Assembly (NCBI GenBank): GCA_029260965.1
Contig: JAJDCG010000001.1
Location: 372,001 to 436,000, forward strand
DNA length: 64,000 nucleotides
From: Candidatus Levyibacteriota bacterium
GTDB taxonomy: Bacteria > Patescibacteria > Microgenomatia > Levybacterales > UBA12049
Direction of reading: 5' to 3'
Shown: positions 7,514 through 16,331 of the stretch, piece by piece
Layout of the letters: every line of letters begins with the position of its first letter
Numbering within the stretch: the stretch's first letter is position 1
The notes under the pieces: generated by a model
Told to the model about the DNA's origin: nothing
Seen by the model: only the letters and a program-made list of their open reading frames with translations
Database searches by the model: none
Program-made: the position numbers and the translations under genes

Positions 7514-8908
7514 ATGGAAAGGATATTGGTAAAAAATACTTCGGGTTTAATTAATCAAGAAATACTGGTTCAGGGTTTTGTGCAGGCACGGCGTGATCAT
7601 GGCAAGCTAATTTTTATTGACCTTCGCGATAGGACGGGACTTCTTCAGGTCGTATTCAATCCTCGTGTCGCACAGGATGCCCACAAGATAGCATCAAATT
7701 TGCGTCCTGAATATGCAGTTTCGGTCAGGGGTACGGTCAAAAAAAGACCTGAGCATATGATTAATGAAAAAATCATTAGTGGTACAGTTGAGCTGGAGGC
7801 AGTAGAGATTGATATACTTTCCAAAGCTGATACACTCCCATTTGATATGGGTGGTGAGAGCTTGGATGTTGAGCTGCCAACACTTCTGGATCACCGCGCG
7901 CTTACACTTAGACATGAAAGGGTTAAGAAAATATTTGAAATCCAAGCAGCGATAATTGAGGAATTCCGCAGAGCATCACTTGACCTTGATTGTACGGAGG
8001 TAGTTGTCCCAACCATTGCATCTGGCGCGACAGAAGGAGGCGCCGAGGTCTTCCCAATTGATTATTTTGGTCACCATGCATTCCTAACTCAGAGCCCACA
8101 GCTCTATAAACAAATAATGGTGGGTGTTTTTGAACGAGTTTTTCTCATTGCCAAAGCATACAGGGCAGAGCCGTCTGTAACTACTAGGCATTTAACTGAA
8201 GCTACACAAATGGATATTGAGATTGGGTTTATAAAGGATTTTACAGAGCTTCTTGACGCTCTTGAAAAAGTGGGGGTTGCGATGATCAATAATGTTTCTG
8301 AAAAGCATCCTGAAATCTTAAAAGAATTTGGAGTTGACAAACCTCTTGTTCCGACAAAAATCCCCCGTCTCACTCTGAGAGAGGCGCAAGAAATAATAAG
8401 CAAAAGAACAAATCGCGACCTTTCAAAAGAGATGGATCTAAACCCTGAAGATGAGCGCGAGATATGTAAGTGGGCAAGGACTGAGCATAAATCAGATTTT
8501 GTTACCATCACTCATTTTCCAACCAAAAAACGTGCGTTCTATACTATGCCCGATCCAGCGGATCCAGAATACAGTCTCTCATATGATCTTTTATTTAGGG
8601 GTATTGAGGTTCTCAGTGGGTCTGAGCGTATTCATGATTACGATCAGCTAGTAGAAGCTATGAAACACAAGGGAGTAGATCCAGCGAATTTTGGTATCTA
8701 TCTCCAAGCCTTCAAATACGGCATGCCTCCAGAAGGAGGGTTTTCATTTGGATTGGAAAGGCTTACAATGAAATTACTGGAGTTAACAAACGTAAGGGAA
8801 GCATCACTCTTCCCACGCGATATGGAACGCATTGATGAAAGATTCTCAAAAACAGAAGAAGAAAAAGAGGTACTTCAAAAAAACAAATCCTCAGAAAGAA
8901 ACAACTAA
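7514..8908 (+). CDS. aspS: Archaeal-type (probably non-discriminating) aspartyl-tRNA synthetase
   Basis: 464 residues from MERILVKN. The N-terminal OB-fold binds the anticodon (VLVQGFVQARRDHGK-like segment, about 15-105); the class II catalytic core follows with motif 2 (KAYRAEPSVTTRHLTEATQ) and motif 3 (GFSFGLERLTMKLL). The bacterial GAD insertion is absent, and segments such as FPIDYFG and LTQSPQLYKQ match archaeal/eukaryal AspRS. Such enzymes often charge both tRNA-Asp and tRNA-Asn, with Asn formed by GatCAB. A longer start at 7481 is possible but lies upstream of the predicted transcription start. The C-terminal tail after FPRD is about 25 residues longer than usual and overlaps the next gene by 74 nt. 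Confidence 0.95.
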   Translation: MERILVKNTSGLINQEILVQGFVQARRDHGKLIFIDLRDRTGLLQVVFNPRVAQDAHKIASNLRPEYAVSVRGTVKKRPEHMINEKIISGTVELEAVEIDILSKADTLPFDMGGESLDVELPTLLDHRALTLRHERVKKIFEIQAAIIEEFRRASLDLDCTEVVVPTIASGATEGGAEVFPIDYFGHHAFLTQSPQLYKQIMVGVFERVFLIAKAYRAEPSVTTRHLTEATQMDIEIGFIKDFTELLDALEKVGVAMINNVSEKHPEILKEFGVDKPLVPTKIPRLTLREAQEIISKRTNRDLSKEMDLNPEDEREICKWARTEHKSDFVTITHFPTKKRAFYTMPDPADPEYSLSYDLLFRGIEVLSGSERIHDYDQLVEAMKHKGVDPANFGIYLQAFKYGMPPEGGFSFGLERLTMKLLELTNVREASLFPRDMERIDERFSKTEEEKEVLQKNKSSERNN

Positions 8909-9908
8909 ACCAACTCCAAAGGAAACAGTTGTATATAAATCAAAGAAGAGAAATCTTAATTTTGATATTTTTTTTAAAAAACATGAGATAAATATTCAGT
9001 TGTTTTTGATTGTATTTATTTTACTAGTTATTTTCGCTACGCTTTTTTTTGTAAATAAGCATCTCTCTATAGAAAGAGTATCAGTTTCAGCTGAAAAAGA
9101 CCTGAGCATAGGAGGCAATGGACTGCTTCCTGTTCTGTTAAATGATTTTAGACCATCTGTTTCGGCTAGGGCTGCGATAATAACTGATTCCAGTTCTCAG
9201 AAAATTCTTTTCGCAAAAAATTCCGACCTCAGACTTTCAACTGCATCTACGGCAAAGATAATGACTGCGCTTGTAGCGCTCTCTCACTACAAAGAAGGTG
9301 ATATTTTAACTATAGCTCCAAGAATTGTTGAGGGATCTAGGCTTGGTTTCCTGCCTGGGCAACAATATTATTTCAAAGATGTGCTTCTTGCGCTCATGCT
9401 TCCTTCTGCAAATGATGCAGCCTATGCGATTGCAGATAATTATCCTGGCGGTTACAGTGCTTTTATTGAGGCAATGAATAAAAAAGCAAGAGAGTTGGGG
9501 CTCTCAAATACACATTTTTCAGATCCTGCGGGACTAGAGGATGATACTAGTTATACAACAGTTGTTGACATGGCGAGGCTCGCATCAATTGCAATTAAAA
9601 ATCCCACTTTTAAAAAAGTTGTTTCGATCAGGGAGGCAGCAATAAGCGGAATAACTGGTTATCCTTATTTTGAAATTGAGAATCTAAATGAACTTTTGGG
9701 TACTAGGGGCGTGATAGGTATAAAAACAGGCACAACAGTTGGTGCTGGTGAAGTACTTGTGACCTCGGTTGAATATCAGGACAGTATATTTATAATAGTG
9801 GTTATGCAGAGTCAGGATAGATTTACTGATACGTTGACACTGATTGATTTTTTAGAGAATAATGTATTTTTTATAAAACCTGATATAAATTCATATGTCA
9901 AAAATTAA
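8835..9908 (+). CDS. D-alanyl-D-alanine carboxypeptidase (peptidase S11)
   Basis: 357 residues. A very basic cytoplasmic N-terminus (about 1-45) is followed by one membrane anchor (about 53-72) and an extracytoplasmic penicillin-binding domain with all three catalytic motifs: SxxK as STAK, SxN as SAN (LPSANDAA), and KTG (IKTGTTVGAGE). It trims the terminal D-Ala from peptidoglycan stem peptides. The ATG at 8835 (a TTG lies directly before it) overlaps the end of aspS by 74 nt. Its 3' end overlaps the next gene by 14 nt, so the three are translationally linked. The usual C-terminal S11 beta domain is absent. Confidence 0.92.
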   Translation: MKDSQKQKKKKRYFKKTNPQKETTKPTPKETVVYKSKKRNLNFDIFFKKHEINIQLFLIVFILLVIFATLFFVNKHLSIERVSVSAEKDLSIGGNGLLPVLLNDFRPSVSARAAIITDSSSQKILFAKNSDLRLSTASTAKIMTALVALSHYKEGDILTIAPRIVEGSRLGFLPGQQYYFKDVLLALMLPSANDAAYAIADNYPGGYSAFIEAMNKKARELGLSNTHFSDPAGLEDDTSYTTVVDMARLASIAIKNPTFKKVVSIREAAISGITGYPYFEIENLNELLGTRGVIGIKTGTTVGAGEVLVTSVEYQDSIFIIVVMQSQDRFTDTLTLIDFLENNVFFIKPDINSYVKN

Positions 9909-12240
9909 ATTAGTCATATTTCTTTTAATATTTGTATTTACTTTCTTGCATTCTGCAAAGTCTGTGTTGGCAACAGGGGAATCTAAACCAACGGTTACAG
10001 TTGTAAATCCTATTCGGGGACCACAGTTGGGTCTTGAAGGAAGAGATTTACTAGAAAGTCTTGAGGGTCATTGGAAAGCAACAAAAGATGAAAATATTGG
10101 TGCTACCTGGCTTTGGCAATATTCAGCACTTGAGGATGATGAGCTTGTACAGTTTGCAAAATCGAATATGTCAAATCAGGAATTTGGTATCTTTCTGGAG
10201 ATTGACAAAAATTTTGCAGAAAAAACAAATGTTAGATACAGAGGAATTGGTCCATGGTTTCTTTCAGACGGATTATTTCCTACCTCATATGAACAGGGTG
10301 AGAGGGAAAAATTTATAACTAACGTTTTTGAAACTTTCAGAGAAAGGTTTGGTTATTATCCAAAAACAGTCGGTGCTTGGTGGGTTGGAGCAGAGTCAAT
10401 TAAATTCATGAAAGAAAAGTATGGAGTAATTGCTGTGCTGCAGTGCGCTGATCAATTTATGACAGATAGATATTCAATTTGGGGGACTCCATGGAGTATT
10501 CCTTATGTGCCTTCGTCTATAAATTCAGGCATACCTGCACAATCTTCTTTTTACAAAATTGACGATGTTGTAGTAATCCAGTGGGCAATGCGAGATCCTG
10601 TTAATGGGTACGGGGAATCAGTAGAGTATAGCACTTTTAGTATTCAGGATTATACATTAAAAAAATATGACCCTAAATCATACCTTGAATATCTTAGGAA
10701 AATTTATTTAAAAAGACAGTTTGATCATATGGTTGTGGGACTGGAGTCAGGATTTGGAGGTGCTTCATATGGTGGAATGTATCAAGACAATTTGAAAGTC
10801 ATAGCGGAGTGGAGAAATGAGGAAAAAGTGCAGGTTCAGACAGCTGTTGATTATGCGTTAGGATTTATAGATGCAAATATTATATTTCCACCAACAAGTC
10901 ACTTTTTAAGTAGTGGATTTGATAGTCAGGATCAAGCATTTTGGTACCACTCTCCAGGTTACAGAATTGGAATAAAAAAAGAAGGAGATCGGGTTTATCT
11001 GATCGACTTGAGGGATTATACTCAGACTCCTGCGGAAGAGTTTTATGTCTTGCCCAATACAAATGAATATTTCCGTATAAATACAGCTGCGATAATTGAT
11101 TCTGTTAGATTTCCAGAAGAGAAAGTATTGCTTTTCTCATCCGATGAACAGCTGAAAACTGAGGAAAACAATGGTGGTGTTTCTTTATATGCTGGTGATA
11201 AGAAGATAGTAGATCTTAACAAATCAAAAATTATTTTTTCTGAAGTCAAAGAGTCAGAAAAGTTCAGCAGACTGTCGGATAGGGTTAATCTTTTGGAAGA
11301 TGGGATAATTGTTGCATTTGATAATTTTAGATTCAATATGGCTGTTTTGAGTGTAATTGTGCCACTATTTTTGTATGTGATGTATTTGATTTATTTTTAT
11401 CGTGGAAAAGTAAAAAGGTTGTTAATAAATTTTTTCTATTTGATTTTAGGTATTGTTGCTCTTTATCCAATATACTCAAGTGGTGCTTTTTTTCAAGATG
11501 CAATAGGATTTAGCAGGTTTGGGTTCCAAATGTTTGAATATGTAAAATTTATACCTCTTAATCCAGAGCACAAGATTCTATTTATCTATCAGATCATTCC
11601 AATAAGTTTTATTATTGTTTTTCATTTTTTGGTCATTAAATTTATTAAAAAAGCAAGCGTTATCCTAGCGATTTATACAGTTTTGTTAGTTTTATATTTT
11701 GCTTATTTTGGAGACCATATTTCAGATATTCAAAACTTCTTTAACCTGGGAAGAAGAGCCAAGTTGATTGTTTTTGCGTTTGCAGCGTTAATTTTTGGAG
11801 GAATTTGGCTTATGTACGATCTTTTTACACGAAAAAAGGAACGAACTCTTAAATTAATATTTATCGGGATTGTTATTTCAATTTTGTTTTTGTACAGAGG
11901 TGACATATTTGGCCATAGGCATTATATAATTTTACCGTTTGAAATGTCAGCATTGGAAAAGGTGTATGAAGTGCGAGAAGATGTTTTGTATAGGCTGCCA
12001 GATTTTGATCAGAGAAGTTATCAGTCTGTCACGCCTCTATTAATTTTAGATGTAAAGTATATGGAGGCATTAACGGCTGTTGAATGGGAGGTTGTTGAAA
12101 AAGAAGATATTGTTTTAGAATTGAAAAATAGAAAAGCAAAATTAATATTTTTACCAAGATATTTAGGCGCAGGTATGAGTCATGCTGACAAGCTGGAGAA
12201 AATTTTCGACAATGGACAGATAGCTATATTTAAGGATTAG
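9895..12240 (+). CDS. Large membrane protein with an extracytoplasmic hydrolase-like N-terminal domain
   Basis: 781 residues. Signal peptide at 1-26, then an extracytoplasmic domain (about 30-480) with many aromatic residues. A segment near residues 140-200 (FRERFGYYPKTVGAWWVGA, then LQCADQFMTDRYSIWGTPW) resembles the barrel core of polysaccharide deacetylase or GH57-like enzymes, but I see no proven catalytic set. About seven membrane helices follow (about 485-675), and an extracytoplasmic or cytoplasmic tail of 100 residues ends the protein. It may act on cell-surface glycan, a guess supported by the carboxypeptidase 14 nt inside its start. The family is not one I can name. Confidence 0.75.
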   Translation: MSKIKLVIFLLIFVFTFLHSAKSVLATGESKPTVTVVNPIRGPQLGLEGRDLLESLEGHWKATKDENIGATWLWQYSALEDDELVQFAKSNMSNQEFGIFLEIDKNFAEKTNVRYRGIGPWFLSDGLFPTSYEQGEREKFITNVFETFRERFGYYPKTVGAWWVGAESIKFMKEKYGVIAVLQCADQFMTDRYSIWGTPWSIPYVPSSINSGIPAQSSFYKIDDVVVIQWAMRDPVNGYGESVEYSTFSIQDYTLKKYDPKSYLEYLRKIYLKRQFDHMVVGLESGFGGASYGGMYQDNLKVIAEWRNEEKVQVQTAVDYALGFIDANIIFPPTSHFLSSGFDSQDQAFWYHSPGYRIGIKKEGDRVYLIDLRDYTQTPAEEFYVLPNTNEYFRINTAAIIDSVRFPEEKVLLFSSDEQLKTEENNGGVSLYAGDKKIVDLNKSKIIFSEVKESEKFSRLSDRVNLLEDGIIVAFDNFRFNMAVLSVIVPLFLYVMYLIYFYRGKVKRLLINFFYLILGIVALYPIYSSGAFFQDAIGFSRFGFQMFEYVKFIPLNPEHKILFIYQIIPISFIIVFHFLVIKFIKKASVILAIYTVLLVLYFAYFGDHISDIQNFFNLGRRAKLIVFAFAALIFGGIWLMYDLFTRKKERTLKLIFIGIVISILFLYRGDIFGHRHYIILPFEMSALEKVYEVREDVLYRLPDFDQRSYQSVTPLLILDVKYMEALTAVEWEVVEKEDIVLELKNRKAKLIFLPRYLGAGMSHADKLEKIFDNGQIAIFKD

Positions 12241-13342
12241 TCTGGCTTTTTATTGCTGGGACGTAGGCTTTGAACTCATCTTGCCCTTCAAAAACAATTA
12301 CAGGCATTAGATATTGCTGCTCATTCTTGTCTATGTAATATGCTAAAAAGATATTTGTGATTAATATCTGATCATCAAGCCCTTGGAAAGATGCGATATA
12401 AGCTTTGCCATCTTTTAGTTCTTCAAATGCTTCATTTGGCGTCTTGACTGGATAAGTCGAGAATTCATCAAAGGTAATTTCTTTATGGGTAAAATCAGCC
12501 CTCACAACCTCTGGAAAAGATCTACCAGATGCAATCCAAAAACTCATTGTAGAAAAAGGAGGGTTTGGATATACGATTGGTGCCTTTATTTTCAATTTTT
12601 CCGTATCTTTGAATCCCGTATCCATTTCGTACTCAAGATCTTTTTGAAATAAATCAACCCTGATAACCTGTGTGGTTGCGAGGCTTGTGGCTGGTGCAAG
12701 AGAGTTATTCTGAATTGAAAACAATTTCGGTTCTTTTGTTTTAGCAGGGTCAATATCTTCTGGCAGTAAATCAATTTTTTCTAGGAATGACAGTGATACT
12801 TCTTTTGCTCCAGCTTGGTCAGAAAGATTTTGCCCTCCCCTTACTGTTAGATTGGTTAAAAATCCTGAATCCATAATGAAGTTAAACGATACGATGTCAA
12901 GCGTGATTTTTCTTCTTAATTCTTTTTTTTCTGACCATTCATACTTACCCCCTCCTAGGGAAGTTTCTGGGACTGGTTGTCCTAGTTCATCTGTTATGCC
13001 TATTTTTGCAATTTTTTCTTTTGCTTTTTCAAGGTTCAATAGGTTTGGAGTTGGTTTTTTTATTTTATAAACATGAAGTCTATCTGGAAAATCTTGAGGT
13101 AGCTCGCCCGTTATCGTATTTATTGTATATGTTTTTTTTCTTGTTATGCCACTTTCAGGGAATTGCATAACAGGTAGCTGTCCAAACGCCATTTCTGGTT
13201 CAGTCGCGCGGGGAGGAGCTATAATATTTTTTATAAACCCTCCTAGCTGGAAAATTAAAACTAGTACTATTATTCCGACTATTGCTGCTCCTGCCCCGAT
13301 TGCTACCTTTTTGGAATTTTCTGTTACATTATGTAGGGTCAT
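12230..13342 (-). CDS. Membrane-anchored extracytoplasmic protein of unknown function
   Basis: 370 residues from the ATG at 13342. An upstream in-frame ATG would add 24 residues but lies upstream of the predicted transcription start, so it is rejected. The short cytoplasmic N-terminus is followed by one membrane helix (about 16-36). The rest is a soluble extracytoplasmic region with no cysteine and no motif I recognise. It appears to have at least two beta-rich parts (about 60-200 and 230-365). The end overlaps the end of the convergent 781-residue protein gene by 11 nt. A -10 box ends exactly 6 nt before the ATG, so the mRNA is probably leaderless. Confidence 0.72.
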   Translation of the reverse strand: MTLHNVTENSKKVAIGAGAAIVGIIVLVLIFQLGGFIKNIIAPPRATEPEMAFGQLPVMQFPESGITRKKTYTINTITGELPQDFPDRLHVYKIKKPTPNLLNLEKAKEKIAKIGITDELGQPVPETSLGGGKYEWSEKKELRRKITLDIVSFNFIMDSGFLTNLTVRGGQNLSDQAGAKEVSLSFLEKIDLLPEDIDPAKTKEPKLFSIQNNSLAPATSLATTQVIRVDLFQKDLEYEMDTGFKDTEKLKIKAPIVYPNPPFSTMSFWIASGRSFPEVVRADFTHKEITFDEFSTYPVKTPNEAFEELKDGKAYIASFQGLDDQILITNIFLAYYIDKNEQQYLMPVIVFEGQDEFKAYVPAIKSQTNP

Positions 13343-13345
13343 ATA

Positions 13346-13374
13346 TTGAGTATATGGCAAAATTTGCGTATAAT
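13346..13374 (+). promoter_or_regulatory. Promoter of the gltX operon
   Basis: TTGAGT (13346-13351), 17-nt spacer, TATAAT (13369-13374). It overlaps the divergent promoter of the 370-residue protein gene, so the two units probably compete for polymerase. Confidence 0.65.
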
Positions 13375-13378
13375 GCAA
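13349..13378 (-). promoter_or_regulatory. Divergent promoter with a leaderless start
   Basis: On the minus strand TTGCAT (13373-13378), 18-nt spacer, TATACT (13349-13354). Six nucleotides separate the -10 from the ATG at 13342, which places the transcription start at or beside the start codon. Confidence 0.55.
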
Positions 13379-13430
13379 GGAGGCTTGATGCTGATAGTGA
13401 ATGCCAGACAACAAAAGCTGTGATAAGTTT

Positions 13431-14672
13431 ATGAAAGTACGAACCCGTATCCCCCCAAGTCCAACAGGAATACCACATATAGGAAATACAAGGACTGCAC
13501 TTTTTAATTATCTTTTTACTAAAGCACAGGGCGGTGAATTAATCCTGAGAATAGAGGATACTGATAGAGCTAGATTTGTACCTGAGGCAGAAAAGGCGAT
13601 TGTTGAAATACTGGAGTGGTTGGGTATCAAGTATAGTCCAAAAGTTGAAAGACAGTCAGAGAGGCTTGAGATATATAAACAGCATGCAGAGATCTTGAAA
13701 AACAAAAAATTAGCGTATACAGATCAAGGCGCTCTGAGATATAGGATGCCCAAAACAGGATCGACTAAATGGACTGATGCAATAGGAAATAAAGATATTA
13801 CTTTTGAAAATAAGACTCAAGAAGATTTCGTAATCATAAAATCTGACGGTTTTCCTACATATAATTTTGCAAATGTGGTGGATGATCATCTAATGGATAT
13901 AACTCATGTACTACGTGGTGAAGAATTTATTTCGTCTACACCCAAGCATATTCAGCTTTATAGAGCATTTGGTTGGGAGCTACCAGTTTTTGCACACCTA
14001 CCTGTAATTTTAGGCAATGATCATCAAAAACTTTCCAAGAGGCATGGTGCTAAGTCAGCACTTGACTATAGAGATGAGGGATATCTCAAAGATGCTTTGC
14101 TTAATTACATGGTGCTTCTTGGATGGAATCCTGGTGGTGATCGCGAGATAATGTCGATTAATGAGATGATACAAATTTTTGATTTGAAGGATATTAATAC
14201 GACAAGTCCTATTTTTGATTCGCTAAAGCTAACATGGATGAATCAGGAATATATTCAAAAGAAGACAGATGCAGAATTGAAAGATCTATTGGTTGAATAT
14301 TATTCTGATTTAAAAGCTTTACAATCCGATGTTTTTGATAAAATAATTCCACTTGTTAAGACAAGAATTAAGACGCTTGCGGAATTTAAAGAACTCACAG
14401 AAATATTTTTTATTAATTCGATCAATTGGGATCTTATTGATCAAGAAATGGAAATAGCAAAATCAACACTCACAGATTTAAAGGAGTTAAGGGACTGGAA
14501 TAAAGATAAACTTTTTGCAATAATGAAAGTGCACATGGAAAGAAAAAAAATAAAAATGAAAGTCTTTTATAAAATGTTTACAGGTAGGGAAAGAGGCCTT
14601 CCGTTGCCAGAGACACTTGAGATACTGGGAAGGGAAAAGACTATAAATATTTTAGAAAGTTTAATCAAATGA
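13431..14672 (+). CDS. gltX: Glutamyl-tRNA synthetase
   Basis: 413 residues from MKVRTRIPPSPTG, the conserved start; an ATG at 13401 would add 10 unconserved residues. The class I signatures are present: the HIGH-type HIGNTRTALFNYLF and the KMSKS-type KLSKRHG (about residue 206). The catalytic core and connective domain are normal, while the C-terminal anticodon-binding part is shorter than the usual 460-490 residue total. No GlnRS is in the window, and tRNA-Gln lies 1.6 kb downstream, so this enzyme probably also makes Glu-tRNA-Gln for GatCAB. It is the first gene of a unit with the PAP2-like, dgkA and His-rich genes. Confidence 0.95.
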   Translation: MKVRTRIPPSPTGIPHIGNTRTALFNYLFTKAQGGELILRIEDTDRARFVPEAEKAIVEILEWLGIKYSPKVERQSERLEIYKQHAEILKNKKLAYTDQGALRYRMPKTGSTKWTDAIGNKDITFENKTQEDFVIIKSDGFPTYNFANVVDDHLMDITHVLRGEEFISSTPKHIQLYRAFGWELPVFAHLPVILGNDHQKLSKRHGAKSALDYRDEGYLKDALLNYMVLLGWNPGGDREIMSINEMIQIFDLKDINTTSPIFDSLKLTWMNQEYIQKKTDAELKDLLVEYYSDLKALQSDVFDKIIPLVKTRIKTLAEFKELTEIFFINSINWDLIDQEMEIAKSTLTDLKELRDWNKDKLFAIMKVHMERKKIKMKVFYKMFTGRERGLPLPETLEILGREKTINILESLIK

Positions 14673-15262
14673 TAAAAATTATTGCCCGTTATTTGTCTCT
14701 TATTTTTAACCCTTTTTTGGTTTTAGTTTTTCTTCCTTTTGTTTTGGTTTATAGAACAACTGATAACGTAGAAACAAGTATTATTTGGACTATTTATACC
14801 TTCATATTCTTTTTGGTGATTGCAGCATTTGTTTTATACAACGTAAAGAAAGGTGTGTTTACAGATATGGATGTTTCAAAACGTCAGCAACGTCCTATTC
14901 TTTTTAAGTTTTTCTTTATTCTCGGTAGTATATATCTTGTAGGATTGTTTCTTTTTGGTGGTCCTGAAATACTTCTATATATAGTCGTGAGCATCATGCT
15001 TAGTATTATTGTTGTTAGTCTTTTGAACAAAAAGATAAAACTAAGTCTTCATGTGGCAACGCTTTCTGCTCTTTTGTCTGCAGTAACCGTCTATTATCGT
15101 GGGTATTCATTTTTTCTTTTATTTTTGATTCCACTGATTGCATGGTCTAGGGTGAAGGTTAAAAGACACTCAGTCGAAGAAACTGTTGTTGGTGCTATAG
15201 TGGGAAGTGCTCTTTCACTCTCTACATATACAATTTTAAAAATGGTGATTTATAATACATGA
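14669..15262 (+). CDS. PAP2-like membrane protein
   Basis: 197 residues, mostly membrane-embedded (about six helices). Three spaced motifs resemble the PAP2 (lipid phosphatase) signature: KRQQRP (about residue 71), SLH in place of the usual PSGH (about 128), and SRVKVKRH followed by EE (about 166-175). It could dephosphorylate undecaprenyl or another polyprenyl diphosphate at the membrane. That would suit the next gene, the lipid kinase DgkA. The second motif is degenerate, so activity is uncertain. The ATG overlaps the end of gltX by 4 nt. Confidence 0.7.
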   Translation: MIKIIARYLSLIFNPFLVLVFLPFVLVYRTTDNVETSIIWTIYTFIFFLVIAAFVLYNVKKGVFTDMDVSKRQQRPILFKFFFILGSIYLVGLFLFGGPEILLYIVVSIMLSIIVVSLLNKKIKLSLHVATLSALLSAVTVYYRGYSFFLLFLIPLIAWSRVKVKRHSVEETVVGAIVGSALSLSTYTILKMVIYNT

Positions 15263-15263
15263 T

Positions 15264-15629
15264 ATGGATATAAAAAAATTTAATAAATCTTTTCATTACG
15301 CAATTTCAGGTATTGATTATGCACTTAAAAATGATCAAAATTTAGTGATTCATTTTATCGTTTCATTTATCGTAATAATTGCCAGTATTCTTTTTCAAGT
15401 TACTGCATTTGAAATGGGGATTCTTGGAATATCGATGGTAATGGTTGTTATTGCTGAGATGTTAAATACTGCTATAGAGAAAATGGTAGATCTGATAACG
15501 CGTGAACATAGAAATGACGCAAAAATCGCCAAGGATGTCTCATCTGGCATGGTTCTCCTGACAGTAACAGGAGCTGTGATAATTGGCATGTTGGTGTTTT
15601 TGCCTCATGTCTTAAATATTTTTAGATAG
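15264..15629 (+). CDS. dgkA: Diacylglycerol/undecaprenol kinase
   Basis: 121 residues with three membrane helices and the family signature AEMLNTAIEKMVDL (about residues 66-79); an amphipathic N-terminal helix with SFHYAISGIDYAL comes first. In Gram-positive-type bacteria this family phosphorylates undecaprenol, replenishing the carrier for peptidoglycan and surface glycan, which would suit the large glycan locus downstream. It starts 1 nt after the PAP2-like gene and ends 3 nt before the His-rich gene. Confidence 0.92.
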   Translation: MDIKKFNKSFHYAISGIDYALKNDQNLVIHFIVSFIVIIASILFQVTAFEMGILGISMVMVVIAEMLNTAIEKMVDLITREHRNDAKIAKDVSSGMVLLTVTGAVIIGMLVFLPHVLNIFR

Positions 15630-15632
15630 ATC

Positions 15633-16154
15633 ATGTCAAAAAAAATGTATTTTTTAGTTCCATTGGTAATTCTCCTTTCTGGAGGGTCAACACTTATTGG
15701 TATAGGTCTTTATAAAGAATACACAAAACCCATTGAGGTACATTTGCATGCAGGATTTCAGGTATATGAGGATGGTAAGTTGCAGGATTTTTCAGGATCA
15801 GAGTTCATGAATGAGAAGCCCTGCAGCATTGATGATGGATCGCCGGTTGATGAGCAGCTAGAGAAGGCGCACCTTCATGATGGTATTGGGGATGTGGTAC
15901 ATGTGCATAGGGACCATGTTCTATGGAGTGATCTGTTTGATAACCTGGGCTATAGCTTTAGTGTGGGTAAAAAAGTAAGAAGTTTTGTAAACGGTAAAGA
16001 AGTGGATGATATTCTCAATTTTCCCATAAAACCATATGATAGTATTGTCATTTTTGTAGGAGAAATTGAAAATTTTGAGAAAAAACTTGAGGGTGGAATT
16101 TCTAAAGATAGGATTTTAGAAGCAGAGAATATGCCAGAGAGCTGTGGAAAATAA
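15633..16154 (+). CDS. Secreted His-rich protein of unknown function
   Basis: 173 residues. A membrane anchor or signal peptide (about 7-27) precedes an extracytoplasmic domain with several conserved-looking His clusters: VHLHAGFQVY (about 36-45), KAHLHDGIGDVVHVHRDH (about 79-96). There is one Cys near residue 63 and another three residues from the end. Nine histidines in so short a protein suggest metal binding, but this is inference. It is the last gene of the gltX unit. I do not know a name for the family. Confidence 0.7.
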   Translation: MSKKMYFLVPLVILLSGGSTLIGIGLYKEYTKPIEVHLHAGFQVYEDGKLQDFSGSEFMNEKPCSIDDGSPVDEQLEKAHLHDGIGDVVHVHRDHVLWSDLFDNLGYSFSVGKKVRSFVNGKEVDDILNFPIKPYDSIVIFVGEIENFEKKLEGGISKDRILEAENMPESCGK

Positions 16155-16244
16155 TATTTCAGACCTTTATCTTCTTAGAATATTTTAAAATTATTTATAT
16201 TTATTCTTTTGTTACTTAAATTAGATTTTTAGGTGAAGTTTTAG

Positions 16245-16250
16245 TACAAT
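16245..16250 (+). promoter_or_regulatory. -10 box of tRNA-Gln
   Basis: TACAAT lies 10 nt before the first base of the tRNA. A weak TTAGAT (16221-16226) stands 18 nt further upstream. Confidence 0.5.
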
Positions 16251-16260
16251 ACTACCTATC

Positions 16261-16331
16261 TCCGGGATCATCTAATGGTAGGATAGCAGACTCTGAATCT
16301 GTTCATCTTGGTTCGAATCCAAGTCCCGGAT
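16261..16331 (+). tRNA. tRNA-Gln (anticodon CUG)
   Basis: A full cloverleaf can be folded: acceptor arms TCCGGGA and TCCCGGA, D arm with the AATGGTAGG loop, anticodon stem GCAGA/TCTGT with loop CTCTGAA (anticodon CTG), and T arm CTTGG-TTCGAAT-CCAAG. The U1-A72 end pair is typical of tRNA-Gln. The discriminator is T and CCA is not encoded, consistent with the CCA-adding enzyme at 24.5 kb. The C34 anticodon reads CAG only, so another tRNA-Gln for CAA must exist elsewhere. Confidence 0.95.
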
